In this document: piece by piece, positions 35,001-45,900 of the stretch
Layout: each line of letters starts with the position of its first letter
Position numbering within the stretch: the first letter of the stretch is position 1
Origin: Hyalella azteca
Lineage: Eukaryota > Arthropoda > Malacostraca > Amphipoda > Hyalellidae
Length of the DNA: 64,000 nt
Direction: 5' to 3'
NCBI RefSeq assembly: GCF_000764305.2
Contig: NW_025937256.1
Span: 1 to 64,000, forward strand
Translations under genes and position numbers: made by a program
The notes under the pieces: model-generated
The model's database searches: none
Told to the model about the DNA's origin: nothing
Seen by the model: only the letters and a program-made list of their open reading frames with translations

Positions 35001-38000
35001 TTCAAAAAATTACTGTTCTTTGTCTTGTAGCCTGTCCGCTCGCGACGCAGGGAGAGCTAATGTATTCATTAATGGTCCCAATTAATCAGTTAGCCGTGAT
35101 GGCTCGAGTAAGTCTACATGGGATCACGTTTGTTCTTCAAGGTTTATTTTATGATCTTTTGTTTCCAGATCCATGATGCGTGTTGGCTTCCCAGGGTCTT
35201 GATCCGAGCTTCTGATTATAGACAAGCTGTTTTAAATTCATAACTGTGGCTTCTTATTACAGCAAACTTAGCCGTAATGAAGCAGCTTCCAATCCTTACT
35301 TGTCTATAGAACGACGAATTTTTCGGCTTGTCAGGATTACATACGAGGTTCAGCGCAGATTATATGAACTTCATATGGTGATGTCGATTGAGTTTTATAG
35401 TGTGCAGATTTGGTTTCAATTTCTCAGAATGAGATATATAATATATTGTTGCTTGATGAGAGAGTGACCAATGAAACCAATAACATAGACTAAATGGCAA
35501 CCTTTTATTTAGGCCCTTTTAATTTGATTGCAGTAATTCCAGGAGTTCAATAACATGAGCATTTATTCATTAGTATTTCAAATTAGTGAATGTAAATGTA
35601 TGGTTATTTTTCTCAGAATCCAGTTTCAAAGTTATGTGATTTATATCTTCATTAAAGGTCAGCTGAATTCATCATGATAAATTAAAATAAAAGTGATACT
35701 ATTTTCAACCTAGAAAGATTCTACTTTCTTAAAAATTTCATACCCTTAACGCTTTTTTTAATAAAACGATTGTGTGCTCATATTAAAAAAAATATGGTGC
35801 TTTGTAGAATCAAAGGTGAACATACCGACAGCACTTTTCTAGCCGGATAAGATGTAATCAAATAATTTTGAATCATATATTTCTTATTACAAAATGTGAT
35901 TTAAATATATCATGAGGAAAAAATTAAAATTTCTTTATAAATTTCACAGCACCATAAGCTCTCACCACGACCGTGGTGAGACAAAAAAATCTCTCACCAC
36001 GACTCACCACTCTCACTTTTTCTCACAAAAATCTCTCACCACGACCGTTTTCGATCTTAGCTGTTTTAGAAAAGCCAATTTTTTCCATATGATATGGATG
36101 AGAGAAGCAGAGCACTTGTCCTAAAAAATCATTTGGGTTAAGTCGACTTCTGAGTCACGAATTTCCCAAAATTTTACGTCAAATGAAACTGTCGAGTTCC
36201 AAACCAGTCAACTTCCGGGTTTTAGTTCAATGAAATTATATCCCACAACGGCCTTTTAGAGGATCTCTAAGCTCCAGAATTTTTACGTTGAAAAGATTTA
36301 GGAAAATCCCACCGTGAAAGAATACTAGAGTCTTAAGCTGCTGATCAGGAAAGCGTGCTTCTTTTCCTTTGTTTCTTTTGGGCTAAAGAATTTGCACATT
36401 CGTCGAGCGCATATTTAGTAAGCAAACAGAGCTGAGGATGGCCTAGGCGGAGTTGTCATGTAATTAGCATGCATTAGAGGACGTATGCGACATTCCATCC
36501 CGCTCTTGCTTAAGCGAAAGTGAATCTGAAATTTCGCTAACATCAATTACAACTTAGCTCGTAACACCAAGGGCCATACTTTCAAAACTGGCTAAGTGAA
36601 CGTAAGCACTTACGCTCTATTTTCTTGTCTATGATTGGTGGATTTTGTTTCAAAGGCCGTCAATGATTGGCTCATGAACTTACGATCTCTTAACTTTTTT
36701 TGAAAGTATGGGCCCAGGTCGGTTGAAATTGTTCTAATCTTATTTCCTAATCAAACTGCAAGTGTATGTGAGTAACGTGGAGACCTTTTCCCACATGAAA
36801 TAGACGGAGGAAAACTAAATCGTTTACAAATTTATGGAATGAAATAAGCTACTTTTATATGTTTAATTTTTAGTGAAATTCGGTGTGATGAAACTCCTTT
36901 TAAATGTTGTTTGCAAACGCGTTTCTTCCGTCGTAAATAAAGTAACAAAGTATCGTGACGTGTTTGAATAAATTCTCAACAGCAGAATAGCAAAAATACA
37001 CTTAATTTATTTTTATAAACGCAAAATAAATCGTTATATGCCAATTGCAACCTATATGCTTTTTACTTGTTGATCGCACAAATAAGTAAGAACATAAAAA
37101 GTTTTCTTACGATCTCAAAAAATTAGGGCTGTGCCAGACACAACCAACTTAAGTGAGAGAGACTGTTAAATGATTTTCATAATCCTAACCTGTAAAATTA
37201 TAGGAGCGCGTCTCAAAATGTTATTCGATCGTTCACCACTTGAGTGTAATAACGTACTATTAACGAACTGATATCAAAATTTCAAAATTAATTAATCATC
37301 CGTGTCTTTTTAAATTAAAGTTTTCTGGACACAAAATCTATAAAGGCTCGTAATGGTATACTCCAACATTATTATTCCGACAGGTTTGGTTCAAAAACAG
37401 GAGAGCGAAATGGCGTAAGTTACGTCGTCTGCAACAACAGAAACAACTTATCTGAAGCTCGGCCTCCACATCTCCATAGATGTTGAACGTTGCATAGTCT
37501 GCAGAAACAAATGCAACTAATGTTGGGAGCTCGGCCTCCCAGTCTTCAACTAATATTGGGAGCTCGGCCTCCCAGTCTTCAACTAAATATTGGGAGCTCG
37601 GCCTCCCAGTCTTCAACTAAATATTGGGAGCTCGGCCTGCCTGTCTTCCTTATGTATTCCTGACGTTGGGCATGGCACAACGCCATATTGAGGCAAAATT
37701 TTCTGTCACGGACGGTTTTCACAACATTTACTGCTGCGACTTCAGAAAAATAATTTAAGCCACTTAAATAACATTACGACCGATCGGGAATTCTAATCCG
37801 GCCTTGCATTTAATCTATTTACACTCAGTAATAACGAGTAAAATTTAATATATAACTTGACCGCAATGCTTTTGGACACCAAAATTGCAAGAGCATATCG
37901 AAGATACAAAATTAGTTGAAATCAAATATTACTTAGGTAAAGCTAAATATATGAAGGGATTGACGAAAAAGGTTTAAATTAATCATTGTATTTGAAGAGG

Positions 38001-38586
38001 CATAAGTAAATACTTACGGATACCATGGTCCACTCGACCAGCTTCCGTCAGTTTCACTAGTCAAGAGTTCTAGTCTGGAATTGGAAGTATCAAAGATACG
38101 CTCCCACTTGTCATAGTCCGATTCGCTGGACTCGTCCAAGTCCAGCGACTCGTCATCTTCGTCTTCATTAAAAGATTCGTTCAGGTCAATGGGCGAAACT
38201 TCGTCTTTCTTGAAGCTAAAAATATCGGAGCATCGTTTCCAAAACCGTGAATAGTTGCAGTAAACGGAGAAGAATGACTTGCTTTGTTCATTTTTATCCT
38301 GGGTTCGATGGGGTTGCGTAGGCTCGATTTCGACACAAACGTGCGGTGGCCGTTCATCTTGAGACTGAAATGGGGTCTGGACAAGACACGTGGCCTGCTT
38401 AGGGTCTGACGTTCGATTTTCCGTAACGCAATCGAGTCGAATTTCATCTAAAGTTTCAGGCCTAATCGTTGTGTGATTGTGAACGGTTTGATGAATGCAA
38501 TTTTCCTGTGTATTGGAGATTAGATCTATCATCTTGTCATGTAGGCGCATTTGCTGGAAGCCATTTTGTTCAGCGGCAGGTTCCAT
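28400..38586 (-). CDS. Unrecognised two-exon gene, host of goosecoid (orphan acidic/heptad-repeat protein)
   Basis: Seen: exon A 38586-38018 (ATG in good context GAAAATGG, donor TCC|GTAAGT, phase 2) and exon B 29024-28400 (acceptor ATCTTCAG) join in phase to give 397 codons plus stop. Exon A encodes a charged protein with an acidic block (NEDEDDESLDLDESSESDYD) followed by WERIF. Exon B encodes a basic/hydrophobic start (FSNLLHKISPGLK), then about eight heptads of the form V-T-H-E-G-N-T, then a Cys/Lys-rich basic tail. No family is recognised. A donor-like CGAG|GTAAAA at 28410 would instead extend the gene past exon B (phase 1). Exon A is also phase-compatible with a possible acceptor upstream of 27257, so it could feed the BAG3-like gene. 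Goosecoid sits on the other strand within the ~9 kb intron. Confidence 0.5.
29025..31020. other. Region upstream of goosecoid, within the orphan-gene intron
   Basis: Presumably contains the goosecoid promoter and 5'UTR. A good acceptor (TTCTGGATATTTACAG at 30709) may begin a noncoding or alternative exon (frame VKSFVDAHIKRLTRN). No TATA or initiator can be assigned with confidence. Confidence 0.35.
31021..31135 (+). CDS. Gsc: goosecoid exon 1 (EH1/GEH repressor motif)
   Basis: Starts MERLGESSICKSEG and includes FSIDSLLS at about residues 21-28, then PRPDH, ending at donor A|GTAAGAA in phase 1. The frame is also open upstream to 30925, but no other ATG precedes 31021 in that frame, which decides the start. 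The short N-terminus before the EH1 motif is typical of goosecoid. Confidence 0.88.
31021..37455 (+). CDS. Gsc: Homeobox protein goosecoid, complete four-exon gene
   Basis: Seen: exons 31021-31135, 31697-32122, 34109-34287 and 37384-37455 join with matching phases (1, 1, 0) into 263 codons plus stop. Near the N-terminus is INFSIDSLLS, an EH1/GEH repressor motif of the goosecoid type that recruits Groucho. The homeodomain starts QRRHRTIFTERQLACLERAF, contains HYPDAGTREALARH, and ends in VWFKNRRAKWRK. Lys50 is present (bicoid/goosecoid/Otx specificity), as are Trp48, Phe49, Asn51 and Arg53. The intron between homeodomain residues 46 and 47 is the classical paired-class position. Role (family knowledge): nuclear DNA-binding repressor acting in foregut, head and neural patterning. 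The length matches other Gsc proteins. The protein ends soon after the homeodomain (LRRLQQQKQLI). The gene lies inside the intron of an opposite-strand gene. Confidence 0.92.
31697..32122 (+). CDS. Gsc: goosecoid exon 2 (linker region)
   Basis: A pyrimidine-rich acceptor (TTTTTCCTTTCAACAG) precedes 31697. 426 nt in phase 1 encode a Ser/Thr/Phe/Tyr-rich linker, including FSQYAAGFSSPYIAS and YLQNLLPDF, with no known domain. The donor chosen is A|GTGCGT at 32123 because only this phase joins the homeodomain exon in frame. A nearby GTAGTT at 32127 would break the frame. Confidence 0.8.
33905..34040 (+). mobile_element. Dispersed hairpin repeat, copy d (goosecoid intron 2)
   Basis: TTTTTAGCGCATTTTCTC, ATGTCCGTCCGTGTGTCC, CGTCGACGAGAAAATGCGC, then GAGTACTGAGTTATATTT. 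Ends about 70 bp before the homeodomain exon and so is close to its branch-point region. Confidence 0.85.
34109..34287 (+). CDS. Gsc: goosecoid exon 3 (homeodomain residues 1-46)
   Basis: This is a GC-rich island in AT-rich surroundings. The acceptor CCACCCTGCAG gives a Ser-rich lead-in, then the homeodomain arm and helices 1-2 to GERIE, with donor GAG|GTATTT in phase 0. Key residues Arg5, Phe8, Leu16, Phe20, Tyr25, Pro26 and Asp27 are present. A copy of the dispersed hairpin repeat ends about 70 bp upstream in intron 2. Confidence 0.95.
35408..35467 (+). pseudogene. Homeodomain-helix-3-like pseudo-exon in goosecoid intron 3
   Basis: After the acceptor-like TATAGTGTGCAG, phase 0 with goosecoid exon 3, the frame reads IWFQFLRMRYIIYCC to a stop 20 codons on. 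IWFQ-x-x-R-M-R-Y matches an ANTP-type recognition helix but has Phe at position 51, where Asn is invariant, and Gln at position 50. It could be a decayed duplicate of a terminal homeobox exon or a coincidence. Confidence 0.25.
35955..36050. repeat. Short CTCTCACCACGACCGTGGTGAG repeats
   Basis: Several CTCTCACCACGACC copies, one of which is a hairpin (CACCACGACCGTGGTG). Intron 3 of goosecoid. Confidence 0.75.
36571..36715. mobile_element. Inverted-repeat MITE (GGGCCATACTTTCAAAA ends), copy 1
   Basis: 145 bp between GGGCCATACTTTCAAAA and TTTTGAAAGTATGGGCCC, with an internal TAAGTGAACGTAAGCACTTA hairpin. No protein. Confidence 0.85.
37384..37455 (+). CDS. Gsc: goosecoid exon 4 (homeodomain helix 3 and C-terminus)
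   Basis: Acceptor TATTCCGACAG, then VWFKNRRAKWRK, LRRLQQQKQLI and TGA, in phase 0 with exon 3. The TGGC|GTAAGTT inside codon 57 is itself a strong donor, so a longer isoform with further exons cannot be excluded. A tandem 35-bp repeat follows directly. Confidence 0.88.
   Translation, partial: VWFKNRRAKWRKLRRLQQQKQLI
37505..37650. repeat. 35-bp tandem repeat after goosecoid exon 4
   Basis: Four to five units of TTGGGAGCTCGGCCTCCCAG plus TCTTCAACTAA(A)TA. The unit is partly palindromic (GGGAGCTCGGCCTCCC). The first unit is preceded by a diverged copy of the exon 4 end (CTGCAGAAACAAATGCAACT against CTGCAACAACAGAAACAACT). Confidence 0.88.
38018..38586 (-). CDS. Orphan gene exon A (acidic protein start)
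   Basis: 189 codons plus 2 nt, ending at a consensus donor GTAAGTA. It contains a Cys-containing middle (SVYCNYSRFWKRCSDIF), a Glu/Asp-rich stretch at about residues 137-155, and a Trp/Gly/Ser-rich end (SETDGSWSSGPWYP). Composition and the clean donor argue that it is coding. Confidence 0.6.
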
Positions 38587-41392
38587 TTTCAGATTTTAGT
38601 TCTTGGAAGGATTTGAGAAAACAGCCAGCACAACTTGCTTACTTTTTAATGAGGGTTCTTCTCAGATCCGAAACTTTAATTGATTTCCCAATCGTCATGA
38701 ATGTCTTCATGCGGATATGTATCCTGTAAATACATAAGTAATTATTAAAAAAAAATCCAATAAGACTAGAAGCCAAATAAATATTCAGGAAGGTAGGCAA
38801 TACAGAATTTAAAAAGTGACTCTTACCTGCGGTCTTCAAGTTACTTGGTCCGGAGGTAAAAACGATCCTGTTTCTCAGCCAATCAGGTTTCTTCCTTTAG
38901 ACAAACGGGAACTTTCTCGAATATCTTGGTAGCTTTGATTAAAAGAATTACACACTCAAATTGTCAGAGATTAAGAGTCAAGTTGTCAAGAATAGTTGCT
39001 TTCCATAGCATGTATTTTAAAATCATAACCTAATGACACTTAGACTTGATACTAACAAAAACCAAAGAAAAAAAACGATGCAAGGGTCTTCGACGGGCAT
39101 TGCTCCTATATAGTACAGGACCGAATGTCTAAGAGCAAATTTCTGTTTCAGACTTCGCGCGATATGAAAGTCGGATTGCGGAGAAGTTTCGTCGATACTT
39201 CCTCCCATGATTTAACTTACGACTAAAAAATCATTGAGGCACTATCTGTTAACTTATATTGCTTTATAAGTATAAACAACGAGCAAAAATGAAATGGTTT
39301 TACTGATCCATTCAGTAAATTTCATATTTCTGGTATTAATTGTTAGAAAAAGAATATTTGTGAAAACAATTGCTGAAACCGGCATAATTCCTGCAATTAT
39401 TTTCACATTAAAGGGGAAATGGGCCTTGCATACATGGATCTTCTTTCGAATTCTGACAGCTCTTTAGTGTGAATTTCATTACAACATTTTAATAACCTTA
39501 CCTGATCAGATAATGAAACAATTATTTATTTAAATGGTTCTAAATCTCAGGGATCACAATTAAAGTACTCGAATTCACTTTTTAATCGATAGAAAAAATA
39601 CTCAGACAGATCAGATAATTTTATGACTAATTTGCTTCCTAATTAATATAGAATAACATTTTTAAGGATAATTTATTTTTGTTGTAAGTGTGCGTTAAGA
39701 TCAGGTAGTTTTCGAAAAAATACCTGATGTGATGAACATGAGTTGGTATTCGTTATAAGGCGATGCGAGCGCCACCAAAATTCTTTCCTGGTCTGTTTTA
39801 AAACCACGAGAAATTTTAGGGCGAGAGCGCAATTTATTCGTGCAGTTATAGGAATGTCATGGTTGAACCATGAGGAATGTATCAGGAGTTGTTTCACTAG
39901 TATTCATTTACTCAAATTTTCTCGCTGCGTATGACATAATATTTCGATTGGTTGGCTGTGTTTAGAATATATTTCAATGTTTTTCTATATTATTATTATT
40001 TTATTCAATATTAGTGTCTCACAAATCTATTTTTATACAGCACGATACCTTCACATGAGAACGAGCGCTCACGTCTGAAAAAATGTGTTCGTTCCTAGGG
40101 TCAAATCCACGACCACATGCCTTCACTCGCGAGTGGATGCACTCATTAAAAATGGACTTTTATTTGGGCTAGAGCATAGCTACAGTTTTAGTTCTTTATG
40201 TCTATATTCCATCAGAGATCAGACGTTCCCAGTTTAAAATAGCGTTTCGCTGGGCTTGAACCTAGCAACAGGGCTATTCGTGTAGAATTCTGAAAGAAAA
40301 TTGATGCGCTCAATGAGTGTTCTCTTATTTCTTGTTATACTTAATTGGTGTCCTCTTATTTCTCCCCAAGAAAATAAGGATCTTGTTCTTGGGTTAGAAC
40401 CTACCCACGGGTCTCTTGTAATATGTTTGTTTAAAAGCGCAGGAGAACGGAAAGAAATAAAGATTTTCGTCATCACAACTTATTTATGATTGAGAAAAAT
40501 TAATTCAACTCAGACAAGCAATTCTGCTCAATTTTGTTGTGTTTTCTATCTAAAAAATATATAAAGCCACAAACGTTTTTAATTGACTTGATTGATAATA
40601 GCCTAAATAACCCAAAACCTCTCAAAAACTGTTTTAATTTATGTATTAAAGAAAGCAAGCAGTAAGTAGGGCTGCAGATTTATTATAAAACGACAAATTC
40701 ATTTTTATAAAGCCTTGAAAAAAAGTATAATCGTTCTAAAAGAATTAGCGAAAAACCTTCTACTTAAAGGGCCTGGCAGAAAATAGCGGGTATCTCAAGT
40801 TTACATGCCTCCAAATTGTAAACAAACCCGTATTTGACAATGAGCCAAAGTCCGCTATCGATCTGAATATTCGTTATCCGGAATATTCACTTTTCTGATT
40901 TCTCTGCACCACGATTTACTGATTATAAGATATTCAGATCTGTTACTGTGAGGCACTGACTTAAACCCTGTTTTGGCAAGGGGCTGCATGGATCAGTTTC
41001 CAGTGCTCCTATAAAAAGAAATGAGAAATTTGAGAAAGAATCTGAATATTCACACCAGTTAAAATTATTCCTAAATCAGTTAATCCTAATAATTCGTTTT
41101 AATTAACACGTTTTTACTAGTATATTATTATTACAACCTCTATTTTTAACTCCACAGTTTATTACCATGCATATATTTATTTGTCTATGATTAACATTAA
41201 AAATTTTACCAAGAATAACATTTCTTATTCAGTCTACTCAGACTACTCCTAGTCCTACACTCCTACTCCTAGTACTTTACTCTCTACTCTACTAGTGACT
41301 CTACAAATTGAACCCCTTACCCCAATAAAGAAATTGGGGTTCACAACCACAAATAGGTATGTTATTTCATAAAAACTTCAACTTTCACAGTA
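38587..41392. other. Intergenic stretch, nothing supported
   Basis: AT-rich. It should hold the promoter of the minus-strand orphan gene near 38.6-38.9 kb, but I cannot place it. Confidence 0.4.
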
Positions 41393-41400
41393 GGCCTACT

Positions 41401-41589
41401 CATAGTGGCAAACCACAGCTTTTTTAGAATCAGTTCATTTTTAATTTCCTCATTTACCCAAGATTTAAACCAATTTCTTAAGTATGATGATGCTAGTATC
41501 CAGGATACTTTACTGTTCTACTTATAAGTTATAGGACTCAAAAATGAACTTGAGGGAGATTCTAAAAAACTCTCTGCTTTGCCACTATG
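41401..41589. mobile_element. hAT-type MITE, copy 1
   Basis: 189 bp. Inverted ends CATAGTGGCAAACCACAG and CTCTGCTTTGCCACTATG, plus inner TTTTTTAGAATC / GATTCTAAAAAA. Flanked by the perfect 8-bp duplication GGCCTACT. Confidence 0.92.
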
Positions 41590-41809
41590 GGCCTACTTAA
41601 TAAGGTTATAGGGTAAACACACCATATTCCTACTCATTATTGTCATTAACTAACTAACTAAGGACGTACCAAGAAATGAATGGCTATAAAAAGATTACTG
41701 TATGCACAACTCAAGTTCTGATTGCTTTACTGAACACTGAGATCAATTGTTTCTAGTATAGTCCATTGTATAACTACAGAACCTTTCAAATTCTTTACAA
41801 TGTTTACGT

Positions 41810-42005
41810 CATAGTGGCAAACCAGAGATTTTTTAGAATCAGTGCATTTATAATTTCCTCAATTACTCAATATTTAAACCAATTTCTTATGTATGATAAT
41901 GCTGGTATCCATGATACTTTACGCAAGTTTACTGGTCTACTTATATTAATCAATACCTATTGAACTTGTGGGAGAGTCTAAAAAACTCTCTGCTTTGCCA
42001 CTATG
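41810..42005. mobile_element. hAT-type MITE, copy 2
   Basis: 196 bp, about 80% like copy 1 by eye, same orientation and same inverted ends. Flanked by the perfect 8-bp duplication GTTTACGT. Confidence 0.92.
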
Positions 42006-42356
42006 GTTTACGTCACTCCCAAAACACCACACTACGCGCCAGCAACGATGGTCGATGAAACGTCACAAACTGTTGCCATATTTATTTGAAAGCCTTTAGA
42101 ATTCAAATCTACAAAATCCCTGAATTCCAATGCTGTGTGTGACTAAATTAGGCATATTGTAAGACTAATTCCAACAGCGCTGCAAACTCTTACTAATTAG
42201 TAATTCCGATGCCCTGTGTTGGAATTCTGACGCCCTGTGTGAGCTGTTGGAATACGATACAGCTGGGAACAATCTTAGTAAAAAATTTTAATTTTTCAAT
42301 TAAGCTTTTAATTAAGAGCTATTAAGCTTCTAATTAATAAAATTTTAATTTTTGAA

Positions 42357-42382
42357 CACAGCTCGTAACGAGCTGTGTGTGT
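42357..42382. repeat. Near-perfect palindrome ACACAGCTCGT-A-ACGAGCTGTGT
   Basis: 11-bp arms around one base, within a region rich in AGCTGTG and TTGGAATT words (42130-42410). Confidence 0.85.
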
Positions 42383-43954
42383 CCAATTCCAAGCTGTGTC
42401 GGAATTAGTTTTTATGTTCAACTAAAACCATCTCTTAACTTGATCATCTATTAATTTATTTACCACTTGAAATCAGCAAATGCAAGTATACTTGAAGGAT
42501 TCCTAATATATTCACAGACTTGTTTAAAAGTCTCAAACCATAATATTCTTTATACACAAACAGTTTATCACTATTTGGTAGAGCAAGGTCAACTATCAAC
42601 TTTGACACGCGTTTCGATGTTCTCACTAGTTGACATGGACTTTTGCTCTGAGGATCTTAACATTTTCCCGCCAGACCTAGTGGTTAGCGGGAATCTGGCC
42701 ATTTCTGGCGCACAATAGTATGACATCACTATTTCAACCATCTACGCATGCATGGAACTAAGACAAAGCTTAATATAAAGGAAAAAGTTGAGAAGTGTTG
42801 GAATTACCCACGATGTCGGAATATGGCGCGTTTACCCTACCAGGCATGGAATATATCTACTTGGCATGCCGAGCAGAGACTGGATTTTTTGAGCCTTGGT
42901 TTTATGGGTTTGCCAGCCATGATTCCATTTCTTTGAGCCATGAATTCCATATCTCAGCTGTGAAAAGCCATTTATGAGCCGCAAATATATTATTTACAAA
43001 GTCCCATGCACATGTTACCCCACATCTCTAATTTTACCCTAAAAATAGTCACTAACATTTACCTTCACTTAAGCGGCAACTAAACAAGTGATAATGCACT
43101 CTGAGTGCTCTGATGTGACTGCAAATACGCAATATTCAAGGAAACTTTTTAGGTTGACTCATTGAGGTTATTACATTTTGCATGTTATTTTGGCAGGAGG
43201 CGGGACTGGGAGCATTGTAGTATATATACTGCTGAAATATATGATAGGGGCTAAAATATTGTGGCTCCAAAGTAACATATTTTCAACAAATTTGGAAGCT
43301 TTTGGCCTAGATCACAACAGGATTTTAACTGATTATGGTTATCATTCTTTTCTCCATAGAGGATAATTCACAACAGTATGGAGAATGGAGAGTGGTTCAT
43401 ATCAACTTACAATCAATAAAGGCAATGTTAACAATCAAAACAGGAAGTGAGGAACAATTCACACTTTGTAATGTGTTGATTGATCAATTGTTTGTGATTG
43501 GACCTGCAGCCAAAAGTGAGAGCCTAATAATGTTACAATGGCTTGAAGGAAAGCTTAATTATTATTTGCCCCCTCATGCCATTTCCTATATTATAAGCTT
43601 GTTCTGGTGGCTCTACTTCTTTCACTATCTATGCCAGCCCCCATGAACACAAAATAATTAGTACAGTATAAGAAACAACATTATGAAATAAAGCCTTTAT
43701 GTGAAAGATGTTTGTTTGGACCAACCATAAGCTTGAATTGTAAATAAGAATTAATATGTCCAAACTTTGTCCTGTGCCAAATATTCAGATGTCAATAACC
43801 TCAATATTAGACTTGGTGTCAAAAATTTCTATTCATTGAGATGTAACTCAATCTTTGGAGCTGTGAGTTTGAAAAATTGTGCTGCTGCCAAGAAATTTGA
43901 GCTATGAGCTAATTTTTCAATAATAGGTAGGTATACTTCTAGTAACATTTCAAC

Positions 43955-44106
43955 ATAGTGGCAAATGAGACTTTTTTTGTTGATCTTCCACTGTACCTTG
44001 TTTCCACCTCAGCGTTTACTCCCATAGAATACCAAAGAAAAATTTTTAACTAGATCAGTCAGTTAGAAATTAACTGATTCTAAAAAATCTCTTGTGTGCC
44101 ACTATT
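43955..44106. mobile_element. hAT-type MITE, copy 3 (shorter)
   Basis: 152 bp. Ends CATAGTGGCAAATGAGAC and GTGTGCCACTATT, with a different or deleted middle. Flanked by CATTTCAA / CATTTTAA (7 of 8 identical). Confidence 0.85.
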
Positions 44107-45689
44107 CATTTTAATAATATGTATTTGTTTAATATTATTCAATGCGACGCAAAATTTATGTAATGTTGCAGGTATGTGAAATTGGTATCAATATCTATAC
44201 TGTACATCAATCACAGTTCTTCACAGCAATGTAAGTGACTAGGGGGAGGCACACTCATCATGGATACATTGATCTATCAGTAAATCGTTTTAAATGGAGG
44301 TACAGGAAAGATATTTATTAATTTTTAATTTATCTGTTGCTTCCTGTTAATTTCGTCAGTTTGCCATTGTTTATAATTATCTTGCGTCTTCCTCCTTCTT
44401 AGCCCATTCTTTGCATTTTTATTTTTCCCTAATGTGCTTTCGTAACACATAAGTAAGCTGCGTTGTTGTTGCTGCAAGCTGCTGCTGCTGCTGCAAGCTG
44501 CAAGTTCTGCATGCGTCTTGCTCTGTAGCCAGCTGAGAGCAGCGCGCCAACTGAACTGCTTGGCACCAGCTGACGTCGCCATATTCCTTGCATGCCCTTC
44601 ACTGCAGACCCTTTTAACCACCACAACGCTACGTGACCAATTAATCTCTGCCATCATTCTATTTATAAATACAAGCGACTATCTGTTTTTATTCTCAATC
44701 CGTCAATATTATATTTAGTTTATCTTTGTAGTCCAAAGAAAGCTTCGTAGAAATGAGATAAAAATTTGAAACCGACTCTATCAATCATCGTAACACTGCT
44801 CGCCAGAAGACTGATGTAGTCTATAGTTGATATTTAACGTTAGGCGTTAATAATTACACTCACGTGCAGGTAACTATAGCCTAGTTATAATATTGGATAA
44901 TTGACAATGCGTTCGTAATTCTAACAAATTTGATACCAGGTCTTAGTGTTATTGGATGTAAGTGCGATGCTGTTCATATAGGAAGGTGCGCAGCTCGCAC
45001 GTTCGTCTCGGTGCTGTGATACGTGCTGCGAGCACTCAGAGTTGAGTCAGTGTTAGGGTGGTGGTGCGAGGGAGCGATCGATGTGCGCGTGTGGTGGTCA
45101 CAAGGCTTCCCTGTCTTGCTTGTAAGACTCTGAAGACTGTGGAGACTGTTATAGAATGGGGAGAATGTTGTAGACTGTGAAGACTGTTATAGAATGATGT
45201 AGAATGTTGTAGACTTAAAACTTCCTTGATCAAGTTGTGTTCCTAGAGGTGTCTTTGCAAAGAGGGAATACGCAATAGTTGAATGTTATCGTCAGGTTAT
45301 AGTTTCTGTCAAGTTCTTAATTTCAATTAAATGTTTCGCTATAGTTGTATAATATTTCTTCAAAGAATGATTAATTGGATTGAAATGGGTGATCACTTAA
45401 ATTCTGAAGGACTGTAACGAATGTTCTGTGTCATATAATAATGTTCATGTATCATGACCTAATTTGTTCTTATCTTGTGTGCAAAACATTTAATTGAATG
45501 ATGTAATATTCGTACACAATATTATAATCCAAGCCAAGTGCTGATGATGATACCTGCCTGTTGTTAACTTTTGTTATGTATGCCTTTGTAAGATTTTGAC
45601 ATGGATCGGAAGAAGTATAAAAAAATTGAAGAGTTTGATCGAAGCACCTTTTCTTGGCGAGCTCATCATGCCTCTGCGCCACACGGTTC

Positions 45690-45900
45690 TGTCACGGGAC
45701 ATTGTGGCGCACAGCATATTGGCTGACGGCATTGTGGCGCACAGCATATTGGCTGACGGCATTGTGGCGCACAGCATATTGGCACACAGACGGCATTGTG
45801 GCGCACAGCATATTGGCACACGGACGGCATTGTGGCGCACAGCGTATTGGCACACAGACGGCATTGTGGCGCACAGGATATTGGCACACGATAAGGTTGC
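45690..45900 (+). repeat. 24-33-bp minisatellite (GGCATTGTGGCGCACAGCAT)
   Basis: About seven units of GACGGCATTGTGGCGCACAG plus CATATTGGC, some with an extra ACACA. All three frames on both strands stay open, giving false ORFs. Confidence 0.9.

Noticed and set aside
35246..35467. Homeodomain-like frame taken as the real last exon of the goosecoid-like gene
   Set aside because: The true homeodomain exons were found at 34109-34287 and 37384-37455 with correct phases and Lys50/Asn51; this frame is kept only as a pseudo-exon.
37338..37616. Minus-strand frame with VEDWEAELP repeats
   Set aside because: Antisense reading of the 35-bp repeat and goosecoid exon 4.
40230..40400. Possible tRNA-like GGTTCAA/GGGTTAGAACC words
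   Set aside because: No matching A box or acceptor-stem pairing could be found; no tRNA gene is supported in the window.
44325..44657. 110-codon minus-strand frame with Ser/Gln runs
   Set aside because: Driven by CTG/CTGCAAG repeats; no splice or family evidence.
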